DNA from: Rhodobacter xanthinilyticus
GTDB lineage: Bacteria > Pseudomonadota > Alphaproteobacteria > Rhodobacterales > Rhodobacteraceae
Assembly: GCF_001856665.1 (NCBI RefSeq)
Contig: NZ_CP017781.1
Coordinates: 310,001-374,000, forward strand
DNA length: 64,000 nucleotides
Direction of reading: 5' to 3'
Shown: piece after piece, positions 45,987 to 55,979 of the stretch
Layout of the letters: every line of letters starts with the position of its first letter
How positions within the stretch are numbered: position 1 is the first letter of the stretch
The notes under the pieces: generated by a model
The model's input: the letters and a program-made list of their open reading frames with translations, nothing else
Databases searched by the model: none
What the model was told of the DNA's origin: nothing
Translations under genes and position numbers: made by a program

Positions 45987-46643
45987 ATGAATCGACGTTC
46001 TCTCCTCCTCGGGATCTCCGGGGCCGCGATGATCGCCGCAATCGGGGGCATCATTGCCTCCCGCCCCGGCGCGCAGACCGGCTTCTCGCTCCCCGCGAAC
46101 GCCGAAGAGCTCGCCAATATCGAGACCCTGCCCGATATCGCCCAAGGTGCCGCCGAGGCGCCGGTGACGGTGGTCGAATATGCCTCCTACACCTGCCCGC
46201 ATTGCGCGACCTGGCACAAGGAGATCTACCCGCGCCTGAAGGCCGAGTTCATCGACACCGGCAAGGTGCGCTTCATCCACCGCGAGGTCTATTTCGACAA
46301 GTTCGGCCTTTGGGCAGGGCTGATCGCGGGCTGCGGGGGGGATCTGAAATACCACGCGATCAGCGGCATGATCTATGACAGCCAGCAAGACTGGATCGGC
46401 GACGGCACCGAGGCCACGATCGCGGCGAATCTGCGCAAGATCGGCCTGAAGGCGGGCCTCGGCCAGGAGCAGATCGAAGCCTGCATGACCGATCAAAAAC
46501 GCATGGAGGCGATGGTCGCGACCTATCAGAAGAACGCCACCGCCGACGACATCAACGCCACCCCCACGCTCGTCATCAACGGCGAGAAATTCTCGAACAT
46601 GCCGTGGGAAGAGCTCAAGACCCTGATCGAAGCGAAGCTCTGA
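45987..46643 (+). CDS. Exported DsbA-family thiol:disulfide protein
   Basis: A 218-residue periplasmic thioredoxin-fold protein. The signal (RRSLLLGISGAAMIAA) carries a paired arginine start, so either Sec or Tat export is possible. The active site is CPHC (Cys70/Cys73) in EYASYTCPHC and the cis-proline loop is NATPTLVING. It resembles the DsbA/BdbD group. No membrane partner DsbB is in the window. It is between dciA and a CoA-transferase gene with which it overlaps by one base (TGATG). Confidence 0.9.
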   Translation: MNRRSLLLGISGAAMIAAIGGIIASRPGAQTGFSLPANAEELANIETLPDIAQGAAEAPVTVVEYASYTCPHCATWHKEIYPRLKAEFIDTGKVRFIHREVYFDKFGLWAGLIAGCGGDLKYHAISGMIYDSQQDWIGDGTEATIAANLRKIGLKAGLGQEQIEACMTDQKRMEAMVATYQKNATADDINATPTLVINGEKFSNMPWEELKTLIEAKL

Positions 46644-47785
46644 TGACGCCTCTTGCCGGTCTGAAAGTCGTTGAACTGGCGCGGATTCTGGCGGGCCCCT
46701 GGGCCGGCCAGATCCTCGCCGATCTGGGCGCCGATGTGATCAAGGTGGAGGCCCCCGAGGGCGACGATACCCGTCGCTGGGGCCCGCCCTTCATCGAGCA
46801 CGCCGGCGAGACGAGCGCGGCCTATTTCCACGCCGCCAACCGCGGCAAGCGCTCGGTCACCGCCGATTTCCGCACCCCCGAGGGGCAGGCTTTCGTGCGC
46901 GCGCTGGTGGCCGAGGCCGATATCCTGATCGAGAATTTCAAGGTGGGCGGGCTCGCGAAATACGGGCTCGATTATGCGAGCCTGCGGGCGGTCAACCCGC
47001 GGCTGATCTATTGCTCGGTGACGGGCTTTGGTCAGAACGGGCCCTATGCGCACCGAGCGGGCTATGATTACATCATCCAGGGCATGTCCGGGCTGATGAG
47101 CGTGACGGGCCCCGCCGAGGGCGAGCCGCAGAAGGTGGGCGTGGCGGTGACCGATGTGTTCACCGGCGTTTATGCCGCGGTCGGGATCCTCGCCGCGGTG
47201 CATCAGCGCGCCGTGACCGGCGAGGGGCAGCATGTCGACATGGCGCTTTTCGATGTCGCGAGCGCGGTGATGGCGAACCAGGCGATGAATTTCCTCGCGA
47301 CCGGGGTTTCGCCCAAGCGGATGGGCAACGCCCACCCCAATCTCGTGCCCTATGCGGTTTTCCCCTGCGCCGACGGGCATGTGATTCTGGCCACCGGCAA
47401 TGACGGGCAATATCGCAAGCTCTGCACGATCCTCGGGCTCGAGGCGCTGGCGGAGGCGCCTGACTATCTCACCAACGCCGACCGGATCGCCAATCGCGAG
47501 GCGCTGAGCGGCCTGATCTCCGAGAAGACCCGGGGCTTCAGCCGCGCCGATCTGCTTGCGGCTTGTGAGGCGAAGGGGGTGCCCGCCGGGCCGATCAACG
47601 AGATGGGCGATGTCTTTGCCGATCCGCAGATCGTCGCGCGGGGGATGCAGATTGCGCCCGAAGGGGTGCCGGGGGTGCGGCTGCCGATCCGCTTCTCGGG
47701 GGCGGAGCTGGCGCTCGATCGGCCCTCGCCGCGGCTGGGGCAGCATCAGGACGAGGTGGTGGCGGAGATGTCGCTCGAGGCCTGA
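46643..47785 (+). CDS. CaiB/BaiF-type (family III) CoA-transferase
   Basis: A 380-residue family III CoA-transferase. The catalytic Asp is at about 171 in VAVTDVFTG; the N-terminal GLKVVELARILAGPWAG and DLGADVIKVEAP are the family marks. Substrates are not readable from sequence; the family handles carnitine, formyl, succinyl and other CoA thioesters. The start overlaps the dsbA stop (TGATG). A variant-A 3' repeat follows the stop. Confidence 0.9.
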   Translation: MTPLAGLKVVELARILAGPWAGQILADLGADVIKVEAPEGDDTRRWGPPFIEHAGETSAAYFHAANRGKRSVTADFRTPEGQAFVRALVAEADILIENFKVGGLAKYGLDYASLRAVNPRLIYCSVTGFGQNGPYAHRAGYDYIIQGMSGLMSVTGPAEGEPQKVGVAVTDVFTGVYAAVGILAAVHQRAVTGEGQHVDMALFDVASAVMANQAMNFLATGVSPKRMGNAHPNLVPYAVFPCADGHVILATGNDGQYRKLCTILGLEALAEAPDYLTNADRIANREALSGLISEKTRGFSRADLLAACEAKGVPAGPINEMGDVFADPQIVARGMQIAPEGVPGVRLPIRFSGAELALDRPSPRLGQHQDEVVAEMSLEA

Positions 47786-47792
47786 GGGCGGA

Positions 47793-47854
47793 GGGGGCGC
47801 TGCCCCCGCCAAGGCTGCGCCTCGGCCCCCCGGGATATTTCGGCATCGTTGAAA
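47793..47854. repeat. 3'-end repeat, variant A copy (diverged), lpxK 3' end
   Basis: A GGGGGC/AGC/GCCCCC-type hairpin at 47793-47807, a second GC-rich hairpin, then CGGGATATTTCGG and CATCGTTGAAA ending at 47854 next to the lpxK stop. The middle has drifted from GCAAGATGAAAG but the position is the same. Confidence 0.6.
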
Positions 47855-48835
47855 TCAGAGGCCGAGCGCGGCGAGGCGGGTCTCGAGCGGGCGCGGGTCG
47901 TCGATCTGGAGGCGCACCGGCAGGGCGAGCACCTGCGGGCGGAAGCGCGCGGGCATGCGGGCGGCGTCTTTTTCGGTGGTGACGAGTTGGGCGCCGAGCA
48001 GCCGCGCCTCGGTCTCGAGGCGGGTGAGCAGGCGCGGGGTGAAGGGTTGGTGATCCTCGAGCGGTTCGGCGCGGACCAGATCGGCGCCGAGCCCGCGCAG
48101 CGTCGCGAAGAATTTTTCCGGGTGGCCAATGCCGGCGAAGGCGAGAACGCGCAGGCCTTGCCAATCCATCCCGGTTTGCAAAGGCGCGAGCGCCCCGGTC
48201 AGATGCGGGAGGGGGAGCGCGGCGCCCCAGCGCGCGGAGAACGCCGTCTGCGCCGCGGGCGGGCCGATCGAGAGCAGCAGATCGGCGCGGGCGAGCCCCG
48301 CCGCGACCGGCTCGCGCAGGGGGCCGGCGGGCAGGCAGAGCCCGTTGCCGAAGCCCTTGACCGCATCGACCGTGATCAGCGTGAGATCCTTGACGAGCGC
48401 CGGGTTCTGGTGGCCGTCATCGAGCACGATCGCCTGTGCCCCCGCCGCGATCGCCGCGCGCGCCCCGGCGGCGCGGTCCTTGGCGACCCAGGTCGGCGCG
48501 AAGGCGGCGATCAGGAGCGGCTCGTCGCCGGTTTCCTCGGCGCTGTGCTGCCCCTCGATGACCCGCACCGGCCCGGCGAGGCGCCCGCCATGGCCGCGGC
48601 TGACGACATGGGCGGCAACCCCCCGCGCGGCGAGAAGTTGCACCAGCGCGATCACCGTCGGCGTCTTGCCGGTGCCGCCGGCGTTGAGGTTGCCCACGCA
48701 GATCACCGGCACCGGCAGCTTCACCCCCGGCCGCGCGACGCGCCGCGCGGTGGCGGCGGCGTAGAGCGCGCCGAGCGGCGCCAAGAGCCGCGCCATGAGG
48801 CCCGCGGGGCCATACCAGAACAGCGGTGCGCCCAT
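47855..48835 (-). CDS. lpxK: Tetraacyldisaccharide 4'-kinase
   Basis: A 326-residue lipid A kinase that phosphorylates the 4'-position of the disaccharide precursor at the inner membrane. The P-loop region is [14 protein letters not shown] near residue 49, then SRGHGGR and [10 protein letters not shown], all conserved in LpxK. The ATG at 48835 shares TGATG with the waaA stop; a GTG one codon earlier is possible. It is last in DUF4170-waaA-lpxK, ending at a 3' repeat. Confidence 0.94.
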   Translation of the reverse strand: MGAPLFWYGPAGLMARLLAPLGALYAAATARRVARPGVKLPVPVICVGNLNAGGTGKTPTVIALVQLLAARGVAAHVVSRGHGGRLAGPVRVIEGQHSAEETGDEPLLIAAFAPTWVAKDRAAGARAAIAAGAQAIVLDDGHQNPALVKDLTLITVDAVKGFGNGLCLPAGPLREPVAAGLARADLLLSIGPPAAQTAFSARWGAALPLPHLTGALAPLQTGMDWQGLRVLAFAGIGHPEKFFATLRGLGADLVRAEPLEDHQPFTPRLLTRLETEARLLGAQLVTTEKDAARMPARFRPQVLALPVRLQIDDPRPLETRLAALGL

Positions 48836-50058
48836 CACTCTCTCTCCGATCCGCGCGCGGCATCGAGCTCGGTCAGGATCGCGCGCGCGACGGCCTCGAC
48901 CGCACCGGCCCCGCCCGAGGTCACCGCCCAGGCGTTATGCGCCAGGATCGCGGCGCGGTCGGGGGCGAGCAGATCCGCCACTGCCTCGCCGAGCTGGGCC
49001 TCCGAGGCCACCGCGCGGGCGGCGCGGGCTTCGGTCAGGCGGGTGTAATCGGGGGTGAAGGGCGCGGTCCGCGGCCCGTGGATGATCGCCGAGCCAAGCG
49101 CCGCGGGCTCGAGCGGCGAGCGCGCATGATACGCCGCGCCGGTGAAGGTGCCGCCCATATAGGTGACCGGCGCGAGCCGATACCAGAGCCCGTAATCGCC
49201 CGGATCATCGGCCAGAAAGACCTGCATCTCGGCATCGGGCTCGCCCTCGAGCGAGCGCCGCCCGACGGCCCAGCCCTCACCCTCGAGCCGGGCAGCCAGC
49301 GCCACCGCATCCTCTTGCGCATCGGGCGCGAGGATCAGCAACATCCGATGCGCGAGCCGCAGCGCATGGGTATGGGCGGCGAGCACCGTCTCGATCTCGG
49401 CCTCGGGCACCGCCGTCGCGAGCCAGACCGGCCGCGCCCGCAGCCCCTGCGCGATCGAGGCGCGCTCGGGATCGGAGCAGCGCAGCGGCACCGGCGGCTC
49501 GGCCAGGATCCCGCCGATCTCGACCTTCGCGGGGTCGGCGCCGAGGCGCTTGAGCGCGACCGAGCTCGCCGGGTCGCGGGTCAGGATCCGGCTCAGCCGC
49601 CCGAGAAGCGCGCGCTGTTGGCCGCGCAACAGAAGCGGGCGCGCCGCCGCGCCGGGGCAGGCATCGACGAGCATCACCGGCACCTTCCCCGCCCCGCAGA
49701 TCACCGCCGCGGGCAGGTCATTGCCGACCAGAACGATCAGATCGGGCCGCCAGCGCGCGAGCAGCCGGGCGATCCCGGCGGGGCTTTCCTCGGGGGCGGC
49801 GAAGGTCTCGGTGCCCTTGGGCCAGAGCGCGGCGGCGGGCGCGGCCCCCGGCGCGCTCACCCGCAGCCGCAGCCCCGCGCGCAACTGCCCGAGCCGGCGC
49901 GCGACGAGCGCCGCATCCGCCTCGGTGCCCTCGCTCAGCACGAGCCACACGAGCGGACCCGCCGGGCGCTCCACCTGCGCGGCGCGCAACGCCAAGGGCC
50001 CGGGCTTGCGCAGCCCGGCCAGCGTCAGACGCAGCCACAGCAGAAACGACCGGCGCAT
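48835..50058 (-). CDS. waaA: Kdo-transferase-like glycosyltransferase (WaaA family)
   Basis: A 407-residue GT30-type glycosyltransferase, which adds Kdo to lipid A precursor. The C-terminal half is typical ([10 protein letters not shown] and [17 protein letters not shown]). In the N-terminal half the usual catalytic region HAVSVGE is altered to LVLSEGTE, so the general-base glutamate is shifted or replaced; activity should not be assumed. The gene neighbourhood with lpxK supports an LPS role. The gap to DUF4170 is 9 nt and the end overlaps lpxK by one base. Confidence 0.82.
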   Translation of the reverse strand: MRRSFLLWLRLTLAGLRKPGPLALRAAQVERPAGPLVWLVLSEGTEADAALVARRLGQLRAGLRLRVSAPGAAPAAALWPKGTETFAAPEESPAGIARLLARWRPDLIVLVGNDLPAAVICGAGKVPVMLVDACPGAAARPLLLRGQQRALLGRLSRILTRDPASSVALKRLGADPAKVEIGGILAEPPVPLRCSDPERASIAQGLRARPVWLATAVPEAEIETVLAAHTHALRLAHRMLLILAPDAQEDAVALAARLEGEGWAVGRRSLEGEPDAEMQVFLADDPGDYGLWYRLAPVTYMGGTFTGAAYHARSPLEPAALGSAIIHGPRTAPFTPDYTRLTEARAARAVASEAQLGEAVADLLAPDRAAILAHNAWAVTSGGAGAVEAVARAILTELDAARGSERE

Positions 50059-50067
50059 CGGGGGGGC

Positions 50068-50319
50068 TCAGCGCCCCTGATCTTCGGCCGCGGCCGCCAT
50101 CTCCTCATCGCGCAGCCGGTGCAGGTGGGCGATGAAATAGCGGGTGTGGGCGTCGTCGACGGTGCGCTGGGCCTCGGCCTTCCAGGCGGCATGGGCGGCG
50201 GCGTAATTCGGGAAGATGCCCACGACATGGATCTTCTCGACATCCTTGAACTCGTTGCGCTGCGGGTCGATCAGCTCGCCGCCAAAGACGAGGTGAAGGC
50301 GTTGCGGGGTCTTGGACAT
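50068..50319 (-). CDS. DUF4170 protein
   Basis: An 83-residue protein of the alphaproteobacterial DUF4170 family, recognised by the RLHLVFGGEL start and the VVGIFPNYAAAHAAWKAEAQ segment. It is cytoplasmic, small and without a known role. Its ATG at 50319 has GGAGGAG upstream. It precedes waaA and lpxK in one unit, so it may be linked to LPS synthesis, which is inference. It is divergent from zapE. Confidence 0.85.
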   Translation of the reverse strand: MSKTPQRLHLVFGGELIDPQRNEFKDVEKIHVVGIFPNYAAAHAAWKAEAQRTVDDAHTRYFIAHLHRLRDEEMAAAAEDQGR

Positions 50320-50445
50320 GGCTCCTCCGGGCATCCTGTTGCGGCTCGCGACACTAGTGGAAGCGCCCCCGCGCGACAAGCGTTTGCTGGCCCCGGCGCG
50401 GCGGCGGCGCTTTTCTTTCGCGCGCGCAGCATATACCAAGGCGCC

Positions 50446-51525
50446 ATGACAGCGACTCTGACCCAGATCTATGACGCGCGCGTCGCCGCGGGCGATATCC
50501 ATGCCGATGCGGCCCAACGCGCGGTCCTGCCGATGCTCGAACGCGTGCGCGCGGGCCTCGAGGCGCCGGTGAAGAAATCCGGCCTCTTCGGCCTCTTCAC
50601 GAAGCCCCCCGAGCCGGTGCGCGGGCTCTACCTCTGGGGCGGGGTCGGGCGCGGCAAATCCATGCTGATGGATCTCTTCTGCGATGCGGTCGCGGCGCCC
50701 AAGCGGCGGGTGCATTTCCATGCCTTCATGCAGGAGGTGCAGGCCAAGATCGAGACCGCCCGCCGCGCCAGGGTCGAGGACGCCATCGCCCCGGTCGCCA
50801 AGGAGATCGCGGCCGAGATCCGGCTTCTCTGCTTCGACGAGATGCAGATCACCGATATCGCCGATGCGATGATCGTCGGGCGGCTCTTCGAGCTGCTCTT
50901 CGCCGCCGGGGTGACGGTCGTCACCACCTCGAACCGGGTGCCCGAAGAGCTCTACAAGAACGGGCTGAACCGGCAACTCTTCGTGCCCTTCATCGGCATG
51001 TTGCGCGCGCGCCTCGATGTCCATGAGATCGCCTCGGAGACCGATTACCGCCAGCACCGGCTCTCCGGCGCGCAGGTCTATTTCACGCCGCTGGGCGCGC
51101 AGGCGCGGGCGGATATGGATGCGCTCTGGGATGAGCTGACCGGCCATGACGAGGCCAACCGGCTGGTTTTGCATGTGAAAGGCCGCGAGGTCGTGGTCGA
51201 GCATTTCCACAACGGCGTCGGGCGCACGGGCTTTGATGCGCTCTGCGGCGCGATGCTGGGGCCGGCGGATTATCTCGCGCTCGCGGGCGCGGTGCGGGTC
51301 TTGATGATCGACGATATCCCGCAGCTCTCCGCCGCGCGGTTCAACGAGGCCAAGCGCTTCGTCACGCTGATCGACGCGCTTTACGAGGCGAAGGTGCGGC
51401 TGATCTGCTCGGCGGCGGCCGAACCCGAGGTGCTTTACCGCGCGGGCGAGGGCACCTTCGAATTCGAGCGCACCGCAAGCCGGCTGCGCGAGATGCAATC
51501 GGCCGATTGGGCGGCGCAGGCCTGA
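50446..51525 (+). CDS. zapE: Cell-division-associated ATPase ZapE (AFG1-like)
   Basis: A 359-residue AAA+-type ATPase. Walker A is GGVGRGKSM near residue 65, Walker B is LLCFDEMQ, the sensor region is VTTSNRVPEELY, and the C-terminal RFIALID-like block appears as KRFVTLIDALYE. Bacterial ZapE associates with the division ring in E. coli; mitochondrial relatives assist protein degradation. A TATAC-type box sits at 50432. The stop abuts the stop of the convergent flavin monooxygenase. Confidence 0.93.
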   Translation: MTATLTQIYDARVAAGDIHADAAQRAVLPMLERVRAGLEAPVKKSGLFGLFTKPPEPVRGLYLWGGVGRGKSMLMDLFCDAVAAPKRRVHFHAFMQEVQAKIETARRARVEDAIAPVAKEIAAEIRLLCFDEMQITDIADAMIVGRLFELLFAAGVTVVTTSNRVPEELYKNGLNRQLFVPFIGMLRARLDVHEIASETDYRQHRLSGAQVYFTPLGAQARADMDALWDELTGHDEANRLVLHVKGREVVVEHFHNGVGRTGFDALCGAMLGPADYLALAGAVRVLMIDDIPQLSAARFNEAKRFVTLIDALYEAKVRLICSAAAEPEVLYRAGEGTFEFERTASRLREMQSADWAAQA

Positions 51526-52557
51526 TCAGCCCTGCGCGAGCAGCGCCCGCACCCGCGGCGCGACCTCGGTGCCGTAAAGCTCGATCGTGCGGGAGAGGCT
51601 CGCCGGGTCTTGCGGGCCCGCGCTATATTTCAGCGTGAAGCGTGAGAGCCCCAAGCCGTTGACCGTGCGCGCGATTTTCGCCGCCACCGTGTCGGGCGCG
51701 CCGACGTAGAGCGAGCCCTGCTCGATCTCGGCCTCGAACGCCGCGCGCGAGAGCGGCGGCCAGCCGCGGCTGCGCCCGATCGCGCTGTGCATCTCGGCGT
51801 AAGCGGGAAAGAATTCGTCGCGCGCCTGCGCATCGCTCGCCGCGATATGGCCCGGCGAATGCACGCCCAAGGGCAGCATCGCCTCGCCCATCTGCGCGCG
51901 CACGCGGGCGTAAAGCTCGACCAGCGGCCGGAACCGCAGCGCATCGCCGCCGATGATCGCCATCATCAGCGGCATCGACATCGCCGCCGCCTCGACGACC
52001 GAATTCGGGCTGCCGCCGACGCCGCGCCAGACGGTGAGCGGGCGCTCGGGGCGGGGGTGGACGGTGACGTTTTTCAGCCGCGGCAGGTGGCGCCCCTCGA
52101 TCGAGACCTTCTCCTGCGTGATCAGCCGATGCAGGAGCTGCGATTTCTCCTCGAAGAGCGTCTCGTAATCGTCGAGCGCATGGCCGAAGAGCGGGAAGCT
52201 CTCGGTGAAGGAGCCGCGCCCGATGGTGATTTCGGCGCGCCCGGGGAACAGCGCGTCGAGCGTCGAGAGCCGTTGGAAGAGCCGGATCGGGTCATCGGAG
52301 GACAGCACCGTGACCGAGGTGCCCGCCTTGATCCGCGTGGTGCGCGCCAGGATCGCGCCAAGCAGCGGCTCGGTCGAGGAGATCGCGAAATCGGCGCGGT
52401 GATGTTCGCCGAGGCCGAAATAATCGAGCCCCACCCGGTCGGCGAGCTCGGCCTCCGCGAGCGTGTCGCGCAGGACTTGGGCGGCGGGGCGCAGGCCGCT
52501 CGTGTCGCGGGTGATGTCGCCGAAAGTATCGAGGCCGAATTCGAGGGGGGCGGTCAT
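51526..52557 (-). CDS. LLM-class flavin-dependent oxidoreductase
   Basis: A 343-residue luciferase-like TIM-barrel monooxygenase using F420 or reduced FMN. The GLDYFGLGEHHR and RIKAGTSVTVLSSDDP segments are typical, as is EITIGRGSF. The substrate is unknown. The ATG at 52557 is used because AAGGAG lies 8 nt upstream. It is downstream of folC on the same strand, but a 98-bp gap with a GC hairpin suggests separate transcription. Confidence 0.9.
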   Translation of the reverse strand: MTAPLEFGLDTFGDITRDTSGLRPAAQVLRDTLAEAELADRVGLDYFGLGEHHRADFAISSTEPLLGAILARTTRIKAGTSVTVLSSDDPIRLFQRLSTLDALFPGRAEITIGRGSFTESFPLFGHALDDYETLFEEKSQLLHRLITQEKVSIEGRHLPRLKNVTVHPRPERPLTVWRGVGGSPNSVVEAAAMSMPLMMAIIGGDALRFRPLVELYARVRAQMGEAMLPLGVHSPGHIAASDAQARDEFFPAYAEMHSAIGRSRGWPPLSRAAFEAEIEQGSLYVGAPDTVAAKIARTVNGLGLSRFTLKYSAGPQDPASLSRTIELYGTEVAPRVRALLAQG

Positions 52558-52655
52558 GGCGGGCTCCTTCTGTGCAAGCGCCAAGATAAGCGCGCCCGGT
52601 GGCCCGCGCTAGGCGCGTGGGCGCACAGAGACCCCGGCGAAAACGCGCGCCGGGC

Positions 52656-53936
52656 TCAGCCGTTTTCCTTGAGCACCTGCCCGGCGAGATAGAGCGAGCC
52701 GCAGATCAGCACCCGCGCCGCCGGGTCGTGCGCGGCGATCCGGGCGAGCGCCTCGGCGACCGAGGGGGCGGTCGTGACCTCGGCGAGACCCGCGCGCGTG
52801 GCGGCCTCGGCGGTGACCTCGGCGGGGAGCGTATTGGGCTCGCCCGGGATAGCGACGGCGGTGAGGCTCGCGGCCTGGGCGGCGAGCGGGCGCATGTAGC
52901 CCGCGACATCCTTGGTGTTGAGCATCCCGCAGATCAGATGCGTCGGGCGCGGGGGCATCCGCGCGAGCGTCGCCGCCACCGCCGCCCCGCCCGCCGGGTT
53001 GTGCCCGCCATCGAGCCAGAGCTCGACCCCCGGCGCACTTTCCGCCAAGGGCCCGCGGCGCAGGCGTTGCATCCGGGCGGGCCATTCGGCGCGGGTGACG
53101 GCGGCCTCGCAGGCCGCCTCGTCAAAGCCGAGCACCCGCAGCGCGGCAATCGCGGCGCCGGCGTTCTCGATCTGATGGGGGCCGGGCAGGGCGGGCAGCG
53201 GCAAATCGAGCAGCCCGTTTTCATCCTGGTAGACGAGCCGGCCGCGTTCCTCGAACGCATGCCAATGTTGGCCGTGGACAAAGAGCGGCGCGCCGAGCCG
53301 CGCGGCGCGCGCCTCGATCACCGCGAGCCCCTCGGGTGCCTGCGGGCCGACCACGCAGGGCACGCCGCGCTTGAGGATCCCGGCCTTTTCGCCCGCGATC
53401 TCGGGCAGGGTCTCGCCGAGGAATTGCTGATGGTCGATCGAGACCGGGGTGATGATCGTGAGCGCGGGGCGCTCGATCACATTGGTCGCATCGAGCCGCC
53501 CGCCGAGGCCGACCTCGAGGAGGGTGTAATCGGCCGGCGTGCGGGCGAAGGCCAGAAAGGCCGCGGCGGTGGTGATCTCGAAGAAGGTGATCTGGGTGCC
53601 GCCGTTTTGCGCCTCGCATTCATCGAGGAGCGCGGCGAGCGCGGGTTCGGAGATCAGCGCCCCGGCGAGGCGGATGCGTTCATGAAAGCGCGCCAGATGC
53701 GGCGAGGTATAGGCATGGACGCGCTGGCCCGCGGCCTCGAGGCCGGCGCGGATCATCGCTTGCGTCGAGCCCTTGCCGTTGGTGCCGGCGATATGGATCG
53801 CGGGGGGGATCGCCGCCTCGGGGTGGCCGAGCGCGGCGAGGATGCGGTGCATGCGCTCGAGGGTGAGGTCGATCACCTTCGGGTGCAGGCTCATCAGCCG
53901 GGTGAGGATGATATCGGAGCTGTCGGGAGCGGACAT
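52656..53936 (-). CDS. folC: Bifunctional folylpolyglutamate / dihydrofolate synthase
   Basis: A 426-residue FolC that joins glutamate to dihydropteroate and to tetrahydrofolate. The P-loop GTNGKGST is at residues 51-58, EVGLGGRLDATN and VSIDHQQFLG follow in the centre, and the C-terminal domain has LDGGHNPAG. It follows accD on the same strand, the usual proteobacterial order, with a 3' repeat copy in the 72-bp gap. Confidence 0.96.
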   Translation of the reverse strand: MSAPDSSDIILTRLMSLHPKVIDLTLERMHRILAALGHPEAAIPPAIHIAGTNGKGSTQAMIRAGLEAAGQRVHAYTSPHLARFHERIRLAGALISEPALAALLDECEAQNGGTQITFFEITTAAAFLAFARTPADYTLLEVGLGGRLDATNVIERPALTIITPVSIDHQQFLGETLPEIAGEKAGILKRGVPCVVGPQAPEGLAVIEARAARLGAPLFVHGQHWHAFEERGRLVYQDENGLLDLPLPALPGPHQIENAGAAIAALRVLGFDEAACEAAVTRAEWPARMQRLRRGPLAESAPGVELWLDGGHNPAGGAAVAATLARMPPRPTHLICGMLNTKDVAGYMRPLAAQAASLTAVAIPGEPNTLPAEVTAEAATRAGLAEVTTAPSVAEALARIAAHDPAARVLICGSLYLAGQVLKENG

Positions 53937-53957
53937 GGGGCCTCACGTTTGGAAAGG

Positions 53958-54008
53958 CCGGGGACTTTGCCCCCGGACCCCCAGGATATTTGGGGCAAGA
54001 TGAAAGGA
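53958..54008. repeat. 3'-end repeat, variant A copy (accD 3' end)
   Basis: CCGGGG, ACTTTG and CCCCCGG form a hairpin, followed by AGGATATTTGGGG and CAAGATGAAAGGA ending at 54008, directly before the reverse-complemented accD stop at 54009. It lies inside the accD-folC gap, so it may sit within a shared transcript. Confidence 0.7.
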
Positions 54009-54920
54009 TCAGGCCTTGGCGGGTTTGTCGACGGCGTCAGTGGGGGCGGGCAGATCGCCCATCACCGCGGGCGACTGGTTGGTGAGCATCCGCAAGATGG
54101 TGACGAGTTCCTCGCGGAGTTTCTTGCGATGCGTCACGCGGTCGAGCATGCCGTGATCGAGCAGATATTCGGCGCGCTGGAAGCCCTCGGGGAGTTTCTC
54201 GCGGATCGTCTGTTCGATGACGCGGGGCCCGGCGAAGCAGATCAGCGCGTTCGGCTCGGCGATCTGGACATCGCCCAGCATCGCATAGGAGGCGGTGACG
54301 CCGCCGGTCGTGGGGTGGGTGAGCACCACGATATAGGGCAGTTTGGCTTCCTTGAGCATCTGCACGGCGACGGTGGTGCGCGGCATCTGCATCAGCGAGA
54401 GGATCCCCTCTTGCATCCGTGCGCCGCCGGCGGCCGAGAAGAGCACGAGCGGGCGTTTGAGTTTCACCGCGCGTTCGGCGGCGGCGACGATGGCGTTGCC
54501 GACATACATGCCCATCGAGCCGCCCATGAAGGAGAAATCCTGCGCGGCGGCGACGATCGGGGTGCGGGCGATCTCGCCCTCGGCCACCAGCATCGCCTCT
54601 TTCTCGCCGGTCGATTTCTGCGCGGCTTTCATCCGGTCGGGGTATTTCTTCTGATCGCGGAATTGCAGCGGGTCGGCGATCGGCTCGGGGACCTTGACCT
54701 CGGAGAAGATGCCGCCGTCAAAGAGCTTGGCGAAGCGTTCGCGCGGCGTGATCGCCATATGGTGATCGCAATTGGTGCAGACGTTGAGGTTGTCGGCCAG
54801 TTCGCGGTGGAACAGCATCGTGCCGCATTCGGGGCATTTCGTCCAAAGATTCTCCGGCACCTCGCGGCGCGAAAACAGCGAGTTGATCTTCGGGCGGACG
54901 TAGTTCGAGATCCAGTTCAT
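54009..54920 (-). CDS. accD: Acetyl-CoA carboxylase carboxyltransferase subunit beta
   Basis: A 303-residue AccD, half of the transcarboxylase that makes malonyl-CoA for fatty-acid synthesis. The zinc ribbon cysteines are Cys29, Cys32, Cys48 and Cys51 (KCPECG, VCTNCD). The carboxyltransferase core has [12 protein letters not shown] and [11 protein letters not shown] for CoA and biotin binding. AccA is not in this window. It precedes folC; the conserved stop is followed by the 3' repeat. Confidence 0.97.
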   Translation of the reverse strand: MNWISNYVRPKINSLFSRREVPENLWTKCPECGTMLFHRELADNLNVCTNCDHHMAITPRERFAKLFDGGIFSEVKVPEPIADPLQFRDQKKYPDRMKAAQKSTGEKEAMLVAEGEIARTPIVAAAQDFSFMGGSMGMYVGNAIVAAAERAVKLKRPLVLFSAAGGARMQEGILSLMQMPRTTVAVQMLKEAKLPYIVVLTHPTTGGVTASYAMLGDVQIAEPNALICFAGPRVIEQTIREKLPEGFQRAEYLLDHGMLDRVTHRKKLREELVTILRMLTNQSPAVMGDLPAPTDAVDKPAKA

Positions 54921-54988
54921 TGGCTGTGGCCCCCTTTGCGCCTTCCGTCACGTCGCCCCCAGATAAGCCGCGCGGCGGGAAATTGCAA

Positions 54989-55867
54989 TCAGACGCGCAG
55001 GAGCACGCGGATCATCAGCCAGTTCACGAGGAGAAGCGCGAAATCGCAGGCCATGTAGGGCGCGATCGCGGCGATGTCGCGGGTGTTGAGGACCAGCGTG
55101 TAGAGCGCGAGCCCGTCGAGGTTGCCGTAAAGCCCGACGAGGAAGATCGCGCCGATATTGGTGGCCAGATGCAGCGCGAGGGCGGCGCCGAGATTGCCGG
55201 TGCGGGCGGTGAGATCCGCGGCGAGGCAGCCGAACACCGCCGCCCAGAGTGCCGGGAAGATCGCCGCCGGGCCGAAGCTCGCGGCATCGTAATGGAGCGC
55301 GCCGAAGAGCGCCGAGGGCAGGATCATCCAGGCGAGCGGGCTGCGGAACCGCGCCGCCATCTGTTGCAGCAGATAGCCGCGGAAGACGAGTTCTTCGGCC
55401 GCGACCTGGAGGAAGAGAAGCGGCCCCGCGAGCGGCAGCCAGCGCAGGAGCGTGGCGAGCGGCGTGGCGCGGCCGATATCGGGCCCGCCGAGCTGGAGGA
55501 CGAGAAGCGCGATCTGCAGCCCGACGAGCGGGCCGATCACCCGGGCGAAGGCCGCCCCCGCGCCGGGGCCGGTCAGGGTGAGGAGCCGCCGGGCATGGAG
55601 CGCGCGGGCGACGAAGATCACCGCCGCCGCCATCGGCAGGAAGCTCGCGAGCGTCAGCGAGAGGCCGAAGGGTGTCGAACCGCCCAGGACATTGCGCAGG
55701 AGCGCCATCAGCCGCCCGTCGCCCAAGGCCGCCACCACAAACGCCATCGCGACGAAGAGCGCCGAATAATAGAGCACCACGACCCCGGTGAGGCCGAGCA
55801 GGGTGCGCCAGAGTTCGGCGCGCGCCCGGGCGGGGGCGATGAAATGGGCAAGGCGGGGGTAGGTCAT
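54989..55867 (-). CDS. CPBP-family intramembrane glutamic endopeptidase
   Basis: A 292-residue membrane protein with about eight hydrophobic segments. The CPBP/Abi motifs are present: EELVFRG (EExxxR, residues about 157-162), FGALHYD (FxxxH) and HLATNIG (HxxxN). Bacterial members process membrane or prenylated substrates, or bacteriocins; no such partner is seen here. It lies upstream of accD on the same strand, 68 bp away. Confidence 0.88.
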   Translation of the reverse strand: MTYPRLAHFIAPARARAELWRTLLGLTGVVVLYYSALFVAMAFVVAALGDGRLMALLRNVLGGSTPFGLSLTLASFLPMAAAVIFVARALHARRLLTLTGPGAGAAFARVIGPLVGLQIALLVLQLGGPDIGRATPLATLLRWLPLAGPLLFLQVAAEELVFRGYLLQQMAARFRSPLAWMILPSALFGALHYDAASFGPAAIFPALWAAVFGCLAADLTARTGNLGAALALHLATNIGAIFLVGLYGNLDGLALYTLVLNTRDIAAIAPYMACDFALLLVNWLMIRVLLRV

Positions 55868-55979
55868 GGGCCCTCGGGGTCGGATGGGGCGAGCCTAGCC
55901 CCGGCGGCGGGGGCTCACAAGCGGGGTTTACTTTGGCCCGGGGCGGGCGGATGAAAGGGGCTTCGGATCGGGGGGCGGG

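Noticed and set aside
52633-52655. Terminator after folC from a CCCGGCG/CGCCGGG stem
   Set aside because: A stem is present but no T-run follows on the minus strand, so I did not list it as a terminator.
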